From: Phenylobacterium aquaticum
GTDB taxonomy: Bacteria; Pseudomonadota; Alphaproteobacteria; Caulobacterales; Caulobacteraceae
Assembly: GCA_947378305.1 (NCBI GenBank)
Contig: CANCJJ010000010.1
Coordinates: 20,044 to 84,043 of the forward strand
Length of the DNA stretch: 64,000 nt
Reading direction: 5' to 3'
In this document: positions 33,633-44,292 of the stretch, piece after piece
Numbering within the stretch: position 1 is the first letter of the stretch
Layout of the letters: each line of letters starts with the position of its first letter
The notes under the pieces: generated by a model
The model's input: the letters and a program-made list of their open reading frames with translations, nothing else
Databases searched by the model: none
Told to the model about the DNA's origin: nothing
Translations under genes and position numbers: made by a program

Positions 33633-35486
33633 ATGCGTAGTTTTGTCCACTCGGCGGCGGCAACCGCTGTTGCCCTGGTTCTGGCCGTTCCTCTGAGCGG
33701 ACTTGCGCTCCGTCCAGCCCGGGCCGAGACCGCCTCTTCGCCGGTTGTTGCTGCGCCTTCTGCCGAGGACCTGCGCTTTACGGCCTTCCTGGATGATGCC
33801 TTCGGCCAGGAACTGCAATTGCGGCCCCAGTTGGCCACCCGCCTGGGCCTGAAGGACGGGCAGGACCGTCTGGACGACAATAGCGATGCCGGTCTGCTCA
33901 AGCGCCTCGAATGGCGTCGCCAGAACGTGGCGCAGATGAAGGCGCAGTTTCGTCGTGAACTGTTGTCGCCCGCCGCCCAGGCGAATTATGACATCTGGGC
34001 GCTTGAGCTGGACCGTGCCGAGCTGACCTATAAGTTTCGCCGATATCAGCCGCCCTTCTACTCCTTCCTCTATTCTGCCCATTCCGAACTTCCGAACTTC
34101 CTGATCAACACCCATCTGGTGCAGGCCGCCCCGGACATGACCGCCTATAATGCGAGGCTTCGTGCCCTTCCGGCCGCGCTGGATACGGCCATTGCCCAGA
34201 GTCAGCTTTCCACTGCCCAGGGGATCAAGGCTCCGCGTTTCGAGGTCGAGCGGGTGATTTCCGGCAGTCGGCAGATCATTTCCGGCGCGCCCTTCGATGG
34301 CGGGCCGGACTCCCCCCTGTGGGCCGACGCCAAGGGGAAGGTCGGCAAGCTGGTGGCGGCTGGCAAGCTTGGCCAGGCCGAGGCCGATAGCCTGCTGGTG
34401 GACACTCGCCAGAGCCTTCTGGGTTTGGCGCCCGCCTATCAGCGCGTGATGGCCTGGGCACAGGGTGAATTGCCCTCGGCTCCTTCGGGGCGCGTGGGGG
34501 CCGTCTCCCTGCCGGGCGGGGATGCCTGGTATGCTGCGGCTCTGAAGATCAACACAACCACCGACCTGACAGCGGAGCAGGTGCATCAGATCGGCCTGTC
34601 CGAAGTGACCCGGATCGAGCACGCCCAGGACCTGCTGGCGCAAAAGGCCGGGTTCAAGGATCGGCAGGCCTATTATGATGAGCGCGCCCGCCTCTATCCG
34701 CCCGCGCCCTGGACCGACGAGGCCCGCACGGCCTATCTGCTTCGGGCGAATGAAACCATTGCCCACACCCGAACCTTGCTGCCCGAATGGTTCGGCCTCT
34801 TGCCAGCCTACAAGGCCGAGGTGGTTCGCGAGCCGTCCTTCAGCGAAGTTGCCGGTGGCGCGGCCCATGCCGGGGGACCAAGCCCGGACGGGGCTCGTCC
34901 AGGTCGGGTTTATGTGCACCTGCTGGGCATGACGGACGATCCGGCGGATCTCTATAACCTGATGTGCCACGAGGGCATTCCCGGCCACGTCATGCAGGGC
35001 GATATCCAGGTCCGTCAGCAGGGTGGTCCGAAGTTCCGCAAGAGCTATGGCTATGTCGCCTATAACGAGGGCTGGGCCCTCTATACCGAGGCGCTTTGTA
35101 AGGAAATGAGCGTCTATCCTGATGTAGCGGCTGACTTCATGCGGCTGGACGCCGAAATCTTCCGGGCCGCGCGTCTGGTGGTGGATACGGGCATCCACGC
35201 CAAGGGCTGGACCGAGGATCAGGCCGTTGACTACATGATGAAGACCGGCCGCCGGCCGCCAGATCAGGCGCGCTCTGAAGTGCGTCGCTACATCACCCTG
35301 CCTGGCCAGGCTACGGGCTACAAGATCGGCATGCTCAAGATCATGGCCCTTCGTCAGAAGGCGGAAGCCGAGCTGGGACCCCGGTTCGACATTCGCAGCT
35401 TCCATGACCTGGTCGTGGGCTCGGGTTCCATGCCCCTGTCGATCCTGGAACGCCGGGTCGATGGCTGGATTGCTGCCCGACGGTGA
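33633..35486 (+). CDS. DUF885 family exported metal-dependent hydrolase
   Basis: 617 aa from the ATG at 33633, preceded by GGGGG 5 nt upstream and giving a clean signal peptide ending ARA-ET. The family zinc-site motif CHEGIPGH (His446-Glu447...His451, an HExxGH variant) and the downstream NEGWALYTEAL (second Glu) are intact; GQATGYKIG and GSMPLSILERRV close the domain. DUF885 proteins are predicted gluzincin-type peptidases, normally periplasmic. The gene is monocistronic, with a terminator downstream at 35506. Full length; substrate unknown. Confidence 0.88.
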   Translation: MRSFVHSAAATAVALVLAVPLSGLALRPARAETASSPVVAAPSAEDLRFTAFLDDAFGQELQLRPQLATRLGLKDGQDRLDDNSDAGLLKRLEWRRQNVAQMKAQFRRELLSPAAQANYDIWALELDRAELTYKFRRYQPPFYSFLYSAHSELPNFLINTHLVQAAPDMTAYNARLRALPAALDTAIAQSQLSTAQGIKAPRFEVERVISGSRQIISGAPFDGGPDSPLWADAKGKVGKLVAAGKLGQAEADSLLVDTRQSLLGLAPAYQRVMAWAQGELPSAPSGRVGAVSLPGGDAWYAAALKINTTTDLTAEQVHQIGLSEVTRIEHAQDLLAQKAGFKDRQAYYDERARLYPPAPWTDEARTAYLLRANETIAHTRTLLPEWFGLLPAYKAEVVREPSFSEVAGGAAHAGGPSPDGARPGRVYVHLLGMTDDPADLYNLMCHEGIPGHVMQGDIQVRQQGGPKFRKSYGYVAYNEGWALYTEALCKEMSVYPDVAADFMRLDAEIFRAARLVVDTGIHAKGWTEDQAVDYMMKTGRRPPDQARSEVRRYITLPGQATGYKIGMLKIMALRQKAEAELGPRFDIRSFHDLVVGSGSMPLSILERRVDGWIAARR

Positions 35487-35505
35487 TCGTCGCGCAAGTC
35501 AGGTT

Positions 35506-35536
35506 CGGGCGGGGCGAACCCCGTCCGGATCAGATT
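35506..35536 (+). terminator. Rho-independent terminator after the DUF885 gene
   Basis: CGGGCGGGG and CCCCGTCCG form a 9-bp stem (one G-U) around the tetraloop CGAA, followed shortly by TTTT. Confidence 0.7.
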
Positions 35537-35595
35537 TTCCCTAGCCCTTTTCGCAAGATGCTGCGAAAGAACGGCCTGCGTCAGGAGGGACCCAG

Positions 35596-36801
<1,206 letters not shown>

Positions 36802-36805
36802 TCCC

Positions 36806-37978
36806 ATGGAAACCAAGGCGTCTGGCCCCGGCGCATTTGCGCGTTTTGACCTCGCCAGCGTGCCATCGCCCTGTTTTGTTGTCGATGAAGCGGCGGTGCG
36901 GCGCAATCTGGCCGTACTGAAGGACGTGGGGACGCGAGGTGGGGCCAAGGTGCTGCTGGCCCTCAAGGCCTTTTCCATGTGGTCCCTGGCGGATCTGGTC
37001 GGTGACTATCTGGACGGAGTCTGTGCGTCCGGCCTGTGGGAGGCCCGGCTGGCCCGGGAGCACTATCGGGGCGAGCTGACCACATATTCCCCCGCCTACC
37101 GGCGAGCGGACCTTGCGGAAATCCTGAGGCTTTCAGACACGGTGATCTTTAATTCGCCAGCCCAGATTGCCCGGTTTCGTGACCTGATCGATGCTGCGCG
37201 CCAGCAAGGCGAGGTGTTTGACATCGGCCTGCGGCTCAATCCTGAACACAGTGAATGCGACGTTGCAAAATACGATCCGTGCCAGACCGGGTCCAGACTG
37301 GGCTTTCCAGTCTCGCAGCTTCGTCAGGAGCATCTCATCGGCGTCGACGGCCTGCACCTCCATGTCCTGTGCGAGCAGGGATTTGAGCCGCTGGAGCGGG
37401 TCTGGGCCAGCCTTGAACCCCGACTTGCCGCCTTCCTGCCCCAGGTGAAATGGCTGAACCTTGGCGGGGGGCATCATATTACCCGGGGGGACTATCAGAG
37501 AGAGGCCCTGATCGGGCTTCTGCGGCATATCGGCGAGCGCCATGGCCTTGAGGTCTATCTTGAACCTGGGGAGGCCATTGCCCTGGATGCCGGGATCTTG
37601 GTCGGAGAAATTCTCGATACCTTCGAAAACGACCTGTCCGTGGCCATCACCGATATTTCGGCCACCTGCCACATGCCCGATGTCATCGAGGCCCCTTACC
37701 GCCCGGCCATGCTGAATGAGGCGTCTGAGGGCGTAAGCGTAAGGCTCGGGGGCCCGTCCTGTCTCGCAGGGGACATTATCGGGGACTATGTCTTTGCCTC
37801 ACCGCCCGTCGCGGGCACGCGCATAGCCTTCCTGGACCAGGCACACTATTCGATGGTCAAGACCAACACCTTCAACGGTGTGCCCCTGCCAGCCATCGCC
37901 CTGTGGAATAGCGACACACAGGGCCTGCGTATGGTCCGGCAATTTGCCTATGAGGACTTCCGGGACCGGCTGTCCTGA
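36806..37978 (+). CDS. nspC: Carboxynorspermidine/carboxyspermidine decarboxylase
   Basis: 390 aa from the ATG at 36806; an in-frame ATG at 36773, inside the previous gene, is an alternative. This is a PLP-dependent alanine-racemase-fold decarboxylase. The PLP Lys54 lies in LLALKAFS, the phosphate-binding GGG in WLNLGGGHHIT, LEPGEA in the second substrate loop, and the dimer-contributed C...D region in ISATCHMPDV. SPCFVVDE at the N-terminus is the family start. It removes CO2 from carboxy(nor)spermidine. It is cotranscribed with the synthase, and its stop codon forms the loop of the downstream hairpin. Confidence 0.92.
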   Translation: METKASGPGAFARFDLASVPSPCFVVDEAAVRRNLAVLKDVGTRGGAKVLLALKAFSMWSLADLVGDYLDGVCASGLWEARLAREHYRGELTTYSPAYRRADLAEILRLSDTVIFNSPAQIARFRDLIDAARQQGEVFDIGLRLNPEHSECDVAKYDPCQTGSRLGFPVSQLRQEHLIGVDGLHLHVLCEQGFEPLERVWASLEPRLAAFLPQVKWLNLGGGHHITRGDYQREALIGLLRHIGERHGLEVYLEPGEAIALDAGILVGEILDTFENDLSVAITDISATCHMPDVIEAPYRPAMLNEASEGVSVRLGGPSCLAGDIIGDYVFASPPVAGTRIAFLDQAHYSMVKTNTFNGVPLPAIALWNSDTQGLRMVRQFAYEDFRDRLS

Positions 37979-37988
37979 GGACAGCCGG
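37966..37988. terminator. Hairpin whose loop is the nspC stop codon
   Basis: CCGGCTGTCC and GGACAGCCGG are a perfect 10-bp inverted repeat with TGA, the stop codon of nspC, as the 3-nt loop. It lies between convergent genes (next stop at 37998) and could serve both. No T-run is present. Confidence 0.6.
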
Positions 37989-37997
37989 CAAGCCAGA

Positions 37998-39986
37998 CTA
38001 GTTCTGGGCCACCTTGTCCGGTGCCTTGCGGCGGGGCCGGTTGGACATCATCTTCAGGATGGGCTCGAATTCCTTCTCGTCGATCCCGCCGTCCTTGTTG
38101 ACATCAGCCAGGGCAAAGCTCGGGCGGATCATGTCGCCCAGGCGGCCACGCAGCTCATCAATCTGAATCTTGTTGTCCAGATTGGCGTCCATCATGCCCA
38201 GGAAGCGAGTGCGCATCATGTCGGCGTCATAGGTGGTCTGTTTTGCGGCGGTTTCGTCCACCCAGCGATAGCGGAGCTCGGTGAAGAACATTTCCTCAAA
38301 GGACTGCTCGCCCCAGACGACTTCCTTGTTCGGGTCTGGATTGGCGGGGTTCTTGGCGGAGTTGTCATAGATATAGGTGGCCACCAGCTTCGATCCGGCC
38401 GGAACCTTGATGGGCTCGGCGAATTCATACATCCGCTGCCAGTTGAAGTCATAGCGCGGCACATTCACCAGCACCTTTTCCTTGCCGTCGGGATACTGGA
38501 TGCGCAGCTCCGAATAGGTGCCACGATAGTGGGCATGGACCACGGCCGAATAGAGCAGGGCGTCATGGGGGAAGTTCAGATAGCTGACCTCCTTGTGGGC
38601 CTCGTCATTGGCAGGGATCTTGATCAGCAGGTTCACAATGGTGTTTTCCCGCATCATCAGCTTGGGCTGCTCGCCGGGCTTGTAGAAATAGAGCCCGATC
38701 TGTTGGGTTGAGAGCACTTCCTTGCCGAAGGGGGTGTAGTGCATCTGATAGCCGATGGATCCACCGGCCGGGATATAGGTCCCGATGTCCTTGGGCTGGA
38801 CAATGCTCTCCATGCCGACCGTATAGCCGCCGACGCTACCTCCCCAATCGGCCATGCCGCCAAGTCGGCCCTCACCGGCGGGGATATAGCCTGACAGAAT
38901 GTGGTGAACGGCTTGACGCTGGCTGACCCGTGCGGTCGAGGCCTTGAGCCAGCGGCCTTCCGTGAGGGGGTTGTCCATCACGGGATACTGGTAGTCGACA
39001 ATGCCCGTGGCCGGGATCTTGTAGGCGGGAATGTCCACAATCAGGTCAGGCTTGCCCAGTGGCCATTCCGGGGCCTCGTGGTGAACGGTTTCAAGCCGGT
39101 CCGGCCCGTCGCCGCGTTGGGCCCCGGCCTCAACCCAGCGGACCAGGGTCTTGATCTGGTCGGGCGAGAGGCTCTTGTCATGCAAGAACTTGCCGACCTT
39201 GGGGTCAACGTCCCAGGGCGGCATGCGGTCGGTGCGCACGGCTTCGCGGATCATGGGGGCGAAGGCCTTAACCTTGCGGTAGCTGTCCATGGCAAAAGGC
39301 GCAATCCCGCCCTGCTGGTGGCAGGCGACGCACTTTTCTTCCAGGATCGGGACGATCTGTTTCGAATAGGAAATCTTCTGGAAGCTGGCCAGGGCCGCAG
39401 GGCTGCGGTCGGCAAAGCGGATCAGGCTTCCGGTCGAGGCGAGGTCGGTGACGGTAACCGGCTGGCCAGAGACCAGGGCGTCAACGGTGGTGGCGACGGC
39501 ATCGCTCATGGGGCCGCGATAAACGACCTTCCAGGACTTCGGATTAAGGACAAAGACTTCCCCGACACGATTTGCCCCCATCTGATCGCCCGCCAGTTGG
39601 TCATCGTCCATCATGATGGGCAGGCTCAGGCCTAGCTTCTTGGCTTCCACCAGAATGGCTTCGCGGGTATCGCGGCCACTGGAATTCATCATCATGACCT
39701 GCACGCCCTTGGGGGCAAATTTCGTGCGGAGGGCCTCGATGGCGGGCGCGATGCGCTTCACTTCAGGGCTAGCCAGCCCGTGCATGACGAGAACCACAGC
39801 GCTATTGTTCTTGTAGCGGTAGAGATCCTGGGAGCGGCCCTCTGCGGTCACCAGCCGGAAATTGTCCACCTTTGCGGGGAGCGCAGCCGCTGCGCTCTGC
39901 TGCGGGGCAGCAATGGCCTGTGGCGTGCTGGCTGCGGTCAGGGCAAGGGCCAGACCAAGGGCAGGGATAAAGGCGGCAAAACGCAT
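37998..39986 (-). CDS. Redoxin-like/cytochrome c/copper type II monooxygenase-like/EF-hand fusion, exported
   Basis: 662 aa from the ATG at 39986 (AAAGGAAAG upstream). The signal peptide ends near AIA-AP (about 27). Domains in order: redoxin fold (about 38-180), with Ser73 where the peroxidatic Cys is expected; monohaem cytochrome c (CVACH, 219-223, with MPPW at 255-258); and an ascorbate-dependent monooxygenase-like region with possible copper ligands His361-His362, His416, His484-x-His486 and Met566. Two EF-hand loops follow (from Asp600 and Asp628). This architecture resembles proteins known from planctomycetes and related groups whose function is unsettled. It probably acts as a periplasmic Cu/haem oxidoreductase. 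It lies 113 nt downstream of the patatin gene. Confidence 0.85.
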   Translation of the reverse strand: MRFAAFIPALGLALALTAASTPQAIAAPQQSAAAALPAKVDNFRLVTAEGRSQDLYRYKNNSAVVLVMHGLASPEVKRIAPAIEALRTKFAPKGVQVMMMNSSGRDTREAILVEAKKLGLSLPIMMDDDQLAGDQMGANRVGEVFVLNPKSWKVVYRGPMSDAVATTVDALVSGQPVTVTDLASTGSLIRFADRSPAALASFQKISYSKQIVPILEEKCVACHQQGGIAPFAMDSYRKVKAFAPMIREAVRTDRMPPWDVDPKVGKFLHDKSLSPDQIKTLVRWVEAGAQRGDGPDRLETVHHEAPEWPLGKPDLIVDIPAYKIPATGIVDYQYPVMDNPLTEGRWLKASTARVSQRQAVHHILSGYIPAGEGRLGGMADWGGSVGGYTVGMESIVQPKDIGTYIPAGGSIGYQMHYTPFGKEVLSTQQIGLYFYKPGEQPKLMMRENTIVNLLIKIPANDEAHKEVSYLNFPHDALLYSAVVHAHYRGTYSELRIQYPDGKEKVLVNVPRYDFNWQRMYEFAEPIKVPAGSKLVATYIYDNSAKNPANPDPNKEVVWGEQSFEEMFFTELRYRWVDETAAKQTTYDADMMRTRFLGMMDANLDNKIQIDELRGRLGDMIRPSFALADVNKDGGIDEKEFEPILKMMSNRPRRKAPDKVAQN

Positions 39987-40098
39987 GGGCAGCTTTCCTT
40001 TGTGCGCTCTCAATGGCGCATATGGACGAGTCCCTAGCCGAATTCTGCCAGTTTGTCAGGTTAAGTCTGTTTAACCTCAGGCCCTCTCTTGCCCCTCC

Positions 40099-42366
40099 CT
40101 AGAACGGGCGACCGATGAACAGGTAGACTGCCTGGCGACCGTCATCAGAGGCACCATAGGCCACGAAGGCCGGGCCCAGGGCGGTATCGGCACCGAGATA
40201 GAGGCTGGCCCCATATCGCAGGTCCTGGAGGTCGAAGTCCTGGTGGCGGGCCCAGGTCTGGCTTGCTTCAAGAGAAGCGCCAACAAAGGTCCTCGACCCC
40301 AGGGTCGCCAGGGCTCCTTCCGACAGGCGATAGCGGTAGACCAGGCGGCCCGAGGCAAAAGCCTCTCCGGCCAGTTCGTCGCGCCGGTATCCGGACAGGC
40401 TGAACAGTCCGCCCAGGCGATAGAGGCTGTCAATCGGCGCGTGGCCATTGAGGCTGGAGCCCCCCGCAATGGCAGTAATCACCGTATTCCGTCCTGCGGT
40501 GAAGGTACTCAGCCCTGAAGCGGCGAGGGTCTGATAATTGCTGTTATCTCCAAGGCCGGTAAAGCCTTCGGCCCAACGCATTCCCAGGCGCACACCCCGT
40601 TCGGGGAAGTAGGGATTGTCCAAGGTGTCCAGGCCTCCAGAGGCGACCAGTCGTCCAATATCCAGGTCATATTTGCGGGGCGTCGCAATCCCGTCGCTCA
40701 GACTGGCCTTGCCCTGACCGCGTTCGACCTGCAGGCGAACCTCGCCAACCCGGCCAAATTGATAGCCGCCGCCAAGGGCGACCACGCCGTAGCTCAGGTC
40801 ATAGCCCGCCAACTTGAAACCCTTGGCGTCATAGATGTCCACCGGCCGGTTTTCGAGGTCGACACGTGATGTGGTGAACCAGGACTGGCTGGGGTCCAGA
40901 ACCTTGAAATACTCCGCCGACCATATGTTTCGGTCCCCGAAGGTCGCCTGCAACTGGACCTCTGAACCATAGCGATCCAGGGCCGGCGTGCGATAGTCGA
41001 AGGACACATCGAAATCGGAACCCCGATTATCGTTCTTGGCCAGGGTCAGGCCGACACGGATGTGCCCGGCATCGGGGGCTGTATCCTGAGCCCGAACCAG
41101 GACACCCGTCTTGCCGTCCTTGGTTTCGAGGGCATAGTCCACGCGTTCAAAGGCCCCCAGGGCATAGACGTCATTCAGGGCCGTCTGGATGGGCTTGTCT
41201 TCCGCCGGGTGGCCGATCAGGTGGGTCAGGCGTCGGGCCAGGACCGTGTCTGCCAGTCGGGAACTGTTGTCCACGCGCACATAACTGATGGGCGGCGGCG
41301 TGGTTGGTGCGGGCGGGACATAGGTCACCTTGTCCCGACCGGCGGCAATGCGCTTCAGGGGCTCAGCCTGCACAAGCAGGGAACGCCGCCCGGCAAGGAC
41401 AAATTCTGCCCCCTTGGTGAAATCTGCCGCGTTCAGACCTCCGGCCTCAATCGTGACCAGGACGTCGCGGTCGGTCAGACGCGAGAGCTGGTCGCGTTCA
41501 TTGGCCAGGATCAACAGGGTTACCGTCTGGCCGAGCAAGTCGACGGCGGAGCTGATCTTGCTACTTGGCAGAAGAGAGCTCTGGGTAGCGACCACGATCA
41601 CAATGTCGGCCCCCATGTCCCGGGCGACGCTGATGGGGATATTGGCCGCCATGCCGCCGTCCACCAGGAGGTGTCCGTCCATGTTCACCGGGGCAAAGAC
41701 GCCGGGAACCGCCATGGAGGCGCGCATGGCCATCGGGACTTCGCCATGGTCGATCACAATGGCCTTGCCGGTCTCGATATCTGTGGCGACCGCGCGGAAG
41801 GGAATGGCCAGATGGTCGAAACTTGCGACTTCGCCCTTGACGGGGACAAAGCGACGCAACTCCTGCAGCAGGGCCTGATCAGAAATAAGTCCCGCAGGCA
41901 GTTTGATTCCGGTGCGGGTAATGGCCAGGCTGGCCTTGACCGGAAAATCGCCCTCCTGAACCTTCTGGCGGTAGGTCAGATCGTCGCGGTCTGGGGCAGG
42001 ATTGAAGACACGATCCCAATTTACTTCCTTGACGGCACGCTCCAGGGCGGCGTTGTCGAGCCCGGAAGCATATAACCCACCGACGATGGAGCCCATGGAG
42101 GTTCCGACCACCATGTCGGGCCGAATGCCTAGGCGTTCCAGTTCCTCAATCGCGCCCACATGGGCCAGACCCAGAGCGCCACCACCGGACAAGACCAGAG
42201 CCACCTTGGGCTTCTTGGTTTGTGCCTCGATAAGAGGATCGGCCCGGGCCGGACTGAATGCTGAGGCCCAGATGATCGAGATGAGAGCCATGGCCTTGAA
42301 AACGCGAGTCTTTGAAATTCCAGTCTCTGCGACCATCGATAGGCTTGCCGGTGGTTTCTGCGACAT
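40099..42366 (-). CDS. Patatin-like phospholipase fused to an Omp85-type barrel (PlpD-like, type Vd)
   Basis: 755 aa. The signal peptide covers about residues 20-42 (SPARA). The patatin domain (about 55-330) has the oxyanion GGGALG (61-66), nucleophile Ser90 in GTSMG and the DGG of LLVDGGMAANIP; the Ser-Asp dyad is intact. A POTRA-like segment (about 340-430) and a C-terminal surface-antigen barrel with strands such as YRLGGLFSLSGYRRDEL, ending in GRPF, follow. Proteins of this design display or secrete a lipase through their own barrel. A start at residue 11 is also possible; neither has a strong ribosome site. Confidence 0.92.
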   Translation of the reverse strand: MSQKPPASLSMVAETGISKTRVFKAMALISIIWASAFSPARADPLIEAQTKKPKVALVLSGGGALGLAHVGAIEELERLGIRPDMVVGTSMGSIVGGLYASGLDNAALERAVKEVNWDRVFNPAPDRDDLTYRQKVQEGDFPVKASLAITRTGIKLPAGLISDQALLQELRRFVPVKGEVASFDHLAIPFRAVATDIETGKAIVIDHGEVPMAMRASMAVPGVFAPVNMDGHLLVDGGMAANIPISVARDMGADIVIVVATQSSLLPSSKISSAVDLLGQTVTLLILANERDQLSRLTDRDVLVTIEAGGLNAADFTKGAEFVLAGRRSLLVQAEPLKRIAAGRDKVTYVPPAPTTPPPISYVRVDNSSRLADTVLARRLTHLIGHPAEDKPIQTALNDVYALGAFERVDYALETKDGKTGVLVRAQDTAPDAGHIRVGLTLAKNDNRGSDFDVSFDYRTPALDRYGSEVQLQATFGDRNIWSAEYFKVLDPSQSWFTTSRVDLENRPVDIYDAKGFKLAGYDLSYGVVALGGGYQFGRVGEVRLQVERGQGKASLSDGIATPRKYDLDIGRLVASGGLDTLDNPYFPERGVRLGMRWAEGFTGLGDNSNYQTLAASGLSTFTAGRNTVITAIAGGSSLNGHAPIDSLYRLGGLFSLSGYRRDELAGEAFASGRLVYRYRLSEGALATLGSRTFVGASLEASQTWARHQDFDLQDLRYGASLYLGADTALGPAFVAYGASDDGRQAVYLFIGRPF

Positions 42367-42584
42367 AATCTAACTCTCAAAAGATAACTATATTATGGAT
42401 TTACAGGTCGGCTTGGAGGGTGGCAAGGACGTGAGGGGCTCGAGGCTTCTCAACGTCCAAAATACCGAACTCACATTTTTTAACGATTTCAAGTCTAGGC
42501 CATCCAATGTGTTTGAATAAAAATGGAATCATAAAAAAACTGCCATAGAGTGGTGTTAGGTTAACTTGAGCTTGGGAGGGGGCA

Positions 42585-44282
42585 TTGAGACGGCTGATTT
42601 TGCTGACCGTAATTCTGGCCCTCGGCCTCTCCGGCTGCGGCGGTGGGGGCGGCGGCTCGTCGACTGTGACACCCGGTCCGGTTGCCCAAGTAATATCCGA
42701 TTCCGACGCGGGTCGTTTTCTCACCCAAGCCACATTTGGCATCACCGATCAGGATCTGGCCCAGGTAAAGTCAGATGGCTATGCCAATTGGGTGTCAAGC
42801 CAACTGGCCATGGCACCGTCTGGGTCTCATCAGGCTTTTATGGAACGCCGTTTGGCAGAGCTTCAGGTCGCAAACCCTAAGGCGGCCCTCACCACGACGG
42901 AATTTTATCAGAGTTTTTGGTCCCAGGCCGCGGCAGGGCCTGATCAGTTGCGCCAGCGGGTGAAGTTTGCCCTGTCGCAGATCTTCGTAATTTCTCTGGC
43001 CGACGCCAATGTCGATCCCCGAGGGGCGGCGTCCTACTACGACATGCTCGGCCAGAATGCCTTCGGCAATTATCGCACCCTGCTGCAAGCCGTAACCCTT
43101 CATCCCATGATGGGGATCTATCTTACGAGCCTGGGCAATCAGAAAGAGGACTTAACAACCGGGCGTCAGCCCGACGAAAACTATGCCCGCGAAGTCATGC
43201 AATTGATGAGCATTGGTGTTTACAAGCTAAATCTGGACGGGTCCATTGCCGTCGACTCCACTGGAGCCCCGATATCCTCGTATACGCCCCAAGACATATC
43301 AGGTCTTGCCAAGGTTTTTACAGGGATGAGCTGGTATTCGACAAATCCTTCTACGACCACATATCAGGGTGGTCAGAAGAATGTGAACGCCACGGTAACG
43401 CCGATGATCCTGTATCCGGCTTTTCATTCGACCTCGGCCAAGAGTTTCCTGGACACCACAATCCCGGCTTCAACGACCTCCGATCCTGAGGGGGATATCA
43501 AGATCGCCCTCGACACCCTCTATAACCACCCAAATGTCGGTCCGTTTATCGCGAAGCGGTTGATCCAGAACCTGGTCACGAGCAATCCAAGCCCGGCCTA
43601 CGTCGCCCGGGTTGCCACGATATTCAATAATAATGGCTCAGGGGTTCGCGGGGATATGGCCGCTGTGGTCCGGGCCATATTGCTTGATTCCGAGGCCCGC
43701 GATGCCGCCCAGGCCTCAGGCGAGTCCTACGGGAAGTTGAGGGAGCCTATCGTCAGGTTCGCCAACTGGATGCGCACCTTTGGGGCCACCTCGTCGTCCG
43801 GGAATTATCTGATCGCGAGCACCAGCGCGCGGACCTCGCTTGCCCAGTCGCCTTTAGCCGCCCCCACGGTCTTCAACTTTTATCGCCCCGGCTTTGTCCC
43901 GCCCAATACGCGTCTGGCACGCGCAAACCTCACCGGCCCTGAATTTCAGATTGCAGAGGAAGTCAGCGTCGCGGGGTATGCCAACACCATGCTGACGGCC
44001 ATAAATACTGGCTATGGAACCAGCAATGACGTTCGGTCCACCTATGACCGGGAAATTGCCCTGGCAACTGATCCCGCAGCCCTGGTTGACCGCATGGATA
44101 AGATGCTCTTCTCGGGGCAGATGTCCTCCAAGTTACGGGGACAGATCACAACCGCCGTTAATGGCATTGCCATTCCATCCGGCACCGCAACCCAGACACA
44201 GATCGATACAGCCAAGCTAAACCGCGCCAAGCTCGCAGTGTACATGTCCATGATATCCCCAGAATATCTGGTGCAAAAGTGA
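42585..44282 (+). CDS. DUF1800 family lipoprotein
   Basis: 565 aa. The TTG start follows GGGAGGGGGC 4 nt upstream. The signal ends in a lipobox LSGC, then a poly-Gly stretch, so the product is probably lipid-anchored. DUF1800 hallmarks are visible: RFLTQATFGITDQDL, LRQRVKFALSQIFVIS, PDENYAREVMQLMSIGVYKLN, ALDTLYNHPNVGPFIAKRLIQNLVTSNPSPAYVARV, each split by loops. The biochemical role of DUF1800 is unknown. It is always seen next to DUF1501 proteins, as here (10 nt downstream). The 218-bp AT-rich gap upstream is shared with the divergent patatin gene and holds promoters only. Confidence 0.88.
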   Translation: MRRLILLTVILALGLSGCGGGGGGSSTVTPGPVAQVISDSDAGRFLTQATFGITDQDLAQVKSDGYANWVSSQLAMAPSGSHQAFMERRLAELQVANPKAALTTTEFYQSFWSQAAAGPDQLRQRVKFALSQIFVISLADANVDPRGAASYYDMLGQNAFGNYRTLLQAVTLHPMMGIYLTSLGNQKEDLTTGRQPDENYAREVMQLMSIGVYKLNLDGSIAVDSTGAPISSYTPQDISGLAKVFTGMSWYSTNPSTTTYQGGQKNVNATVTPMILYPAFHSTSAKSFLDTTIPASTTSDPEGDIKIALDTLYNHPNVGPFIAKRLIQNLVTSNPSPAYVARVATIFNNNGSGVRGDMAAVVRAILLDSEARDAAQASGESYGKLREPIVRFANWMRTFGATSSSGNYLIASTSARTSLAQSPLAAPTVFNFYRPGFVPPNTRLARANLTGPEFQIAEEVSVAGYANTMLTAINTGYGTSNDVRSTYDREIALATDPAALVDRMDKMLFSGQMSSKLRGQITTAVNGIAIPSGTATQTQIDTAKLNRAKLAVYMSMISPEYLVQK

Positions 44283-44292
44283 GGCGGATCTA

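Noticed and set aside
33597..35405. 602-codon open frame antisense to the DUF885 gene
   Set aside because: It mirrors the codons of a well-supported gene (high-G+C third positions leave the antisense frame open), has no ribosome site and no recognisable domain.
41062..42075. 337-codon plus-strand frame inside the patatin gene
   Set aside because: Antisense shadow of the phospholipase domain; low-complexity Gly/Asp/Gln/His composition without motifs.
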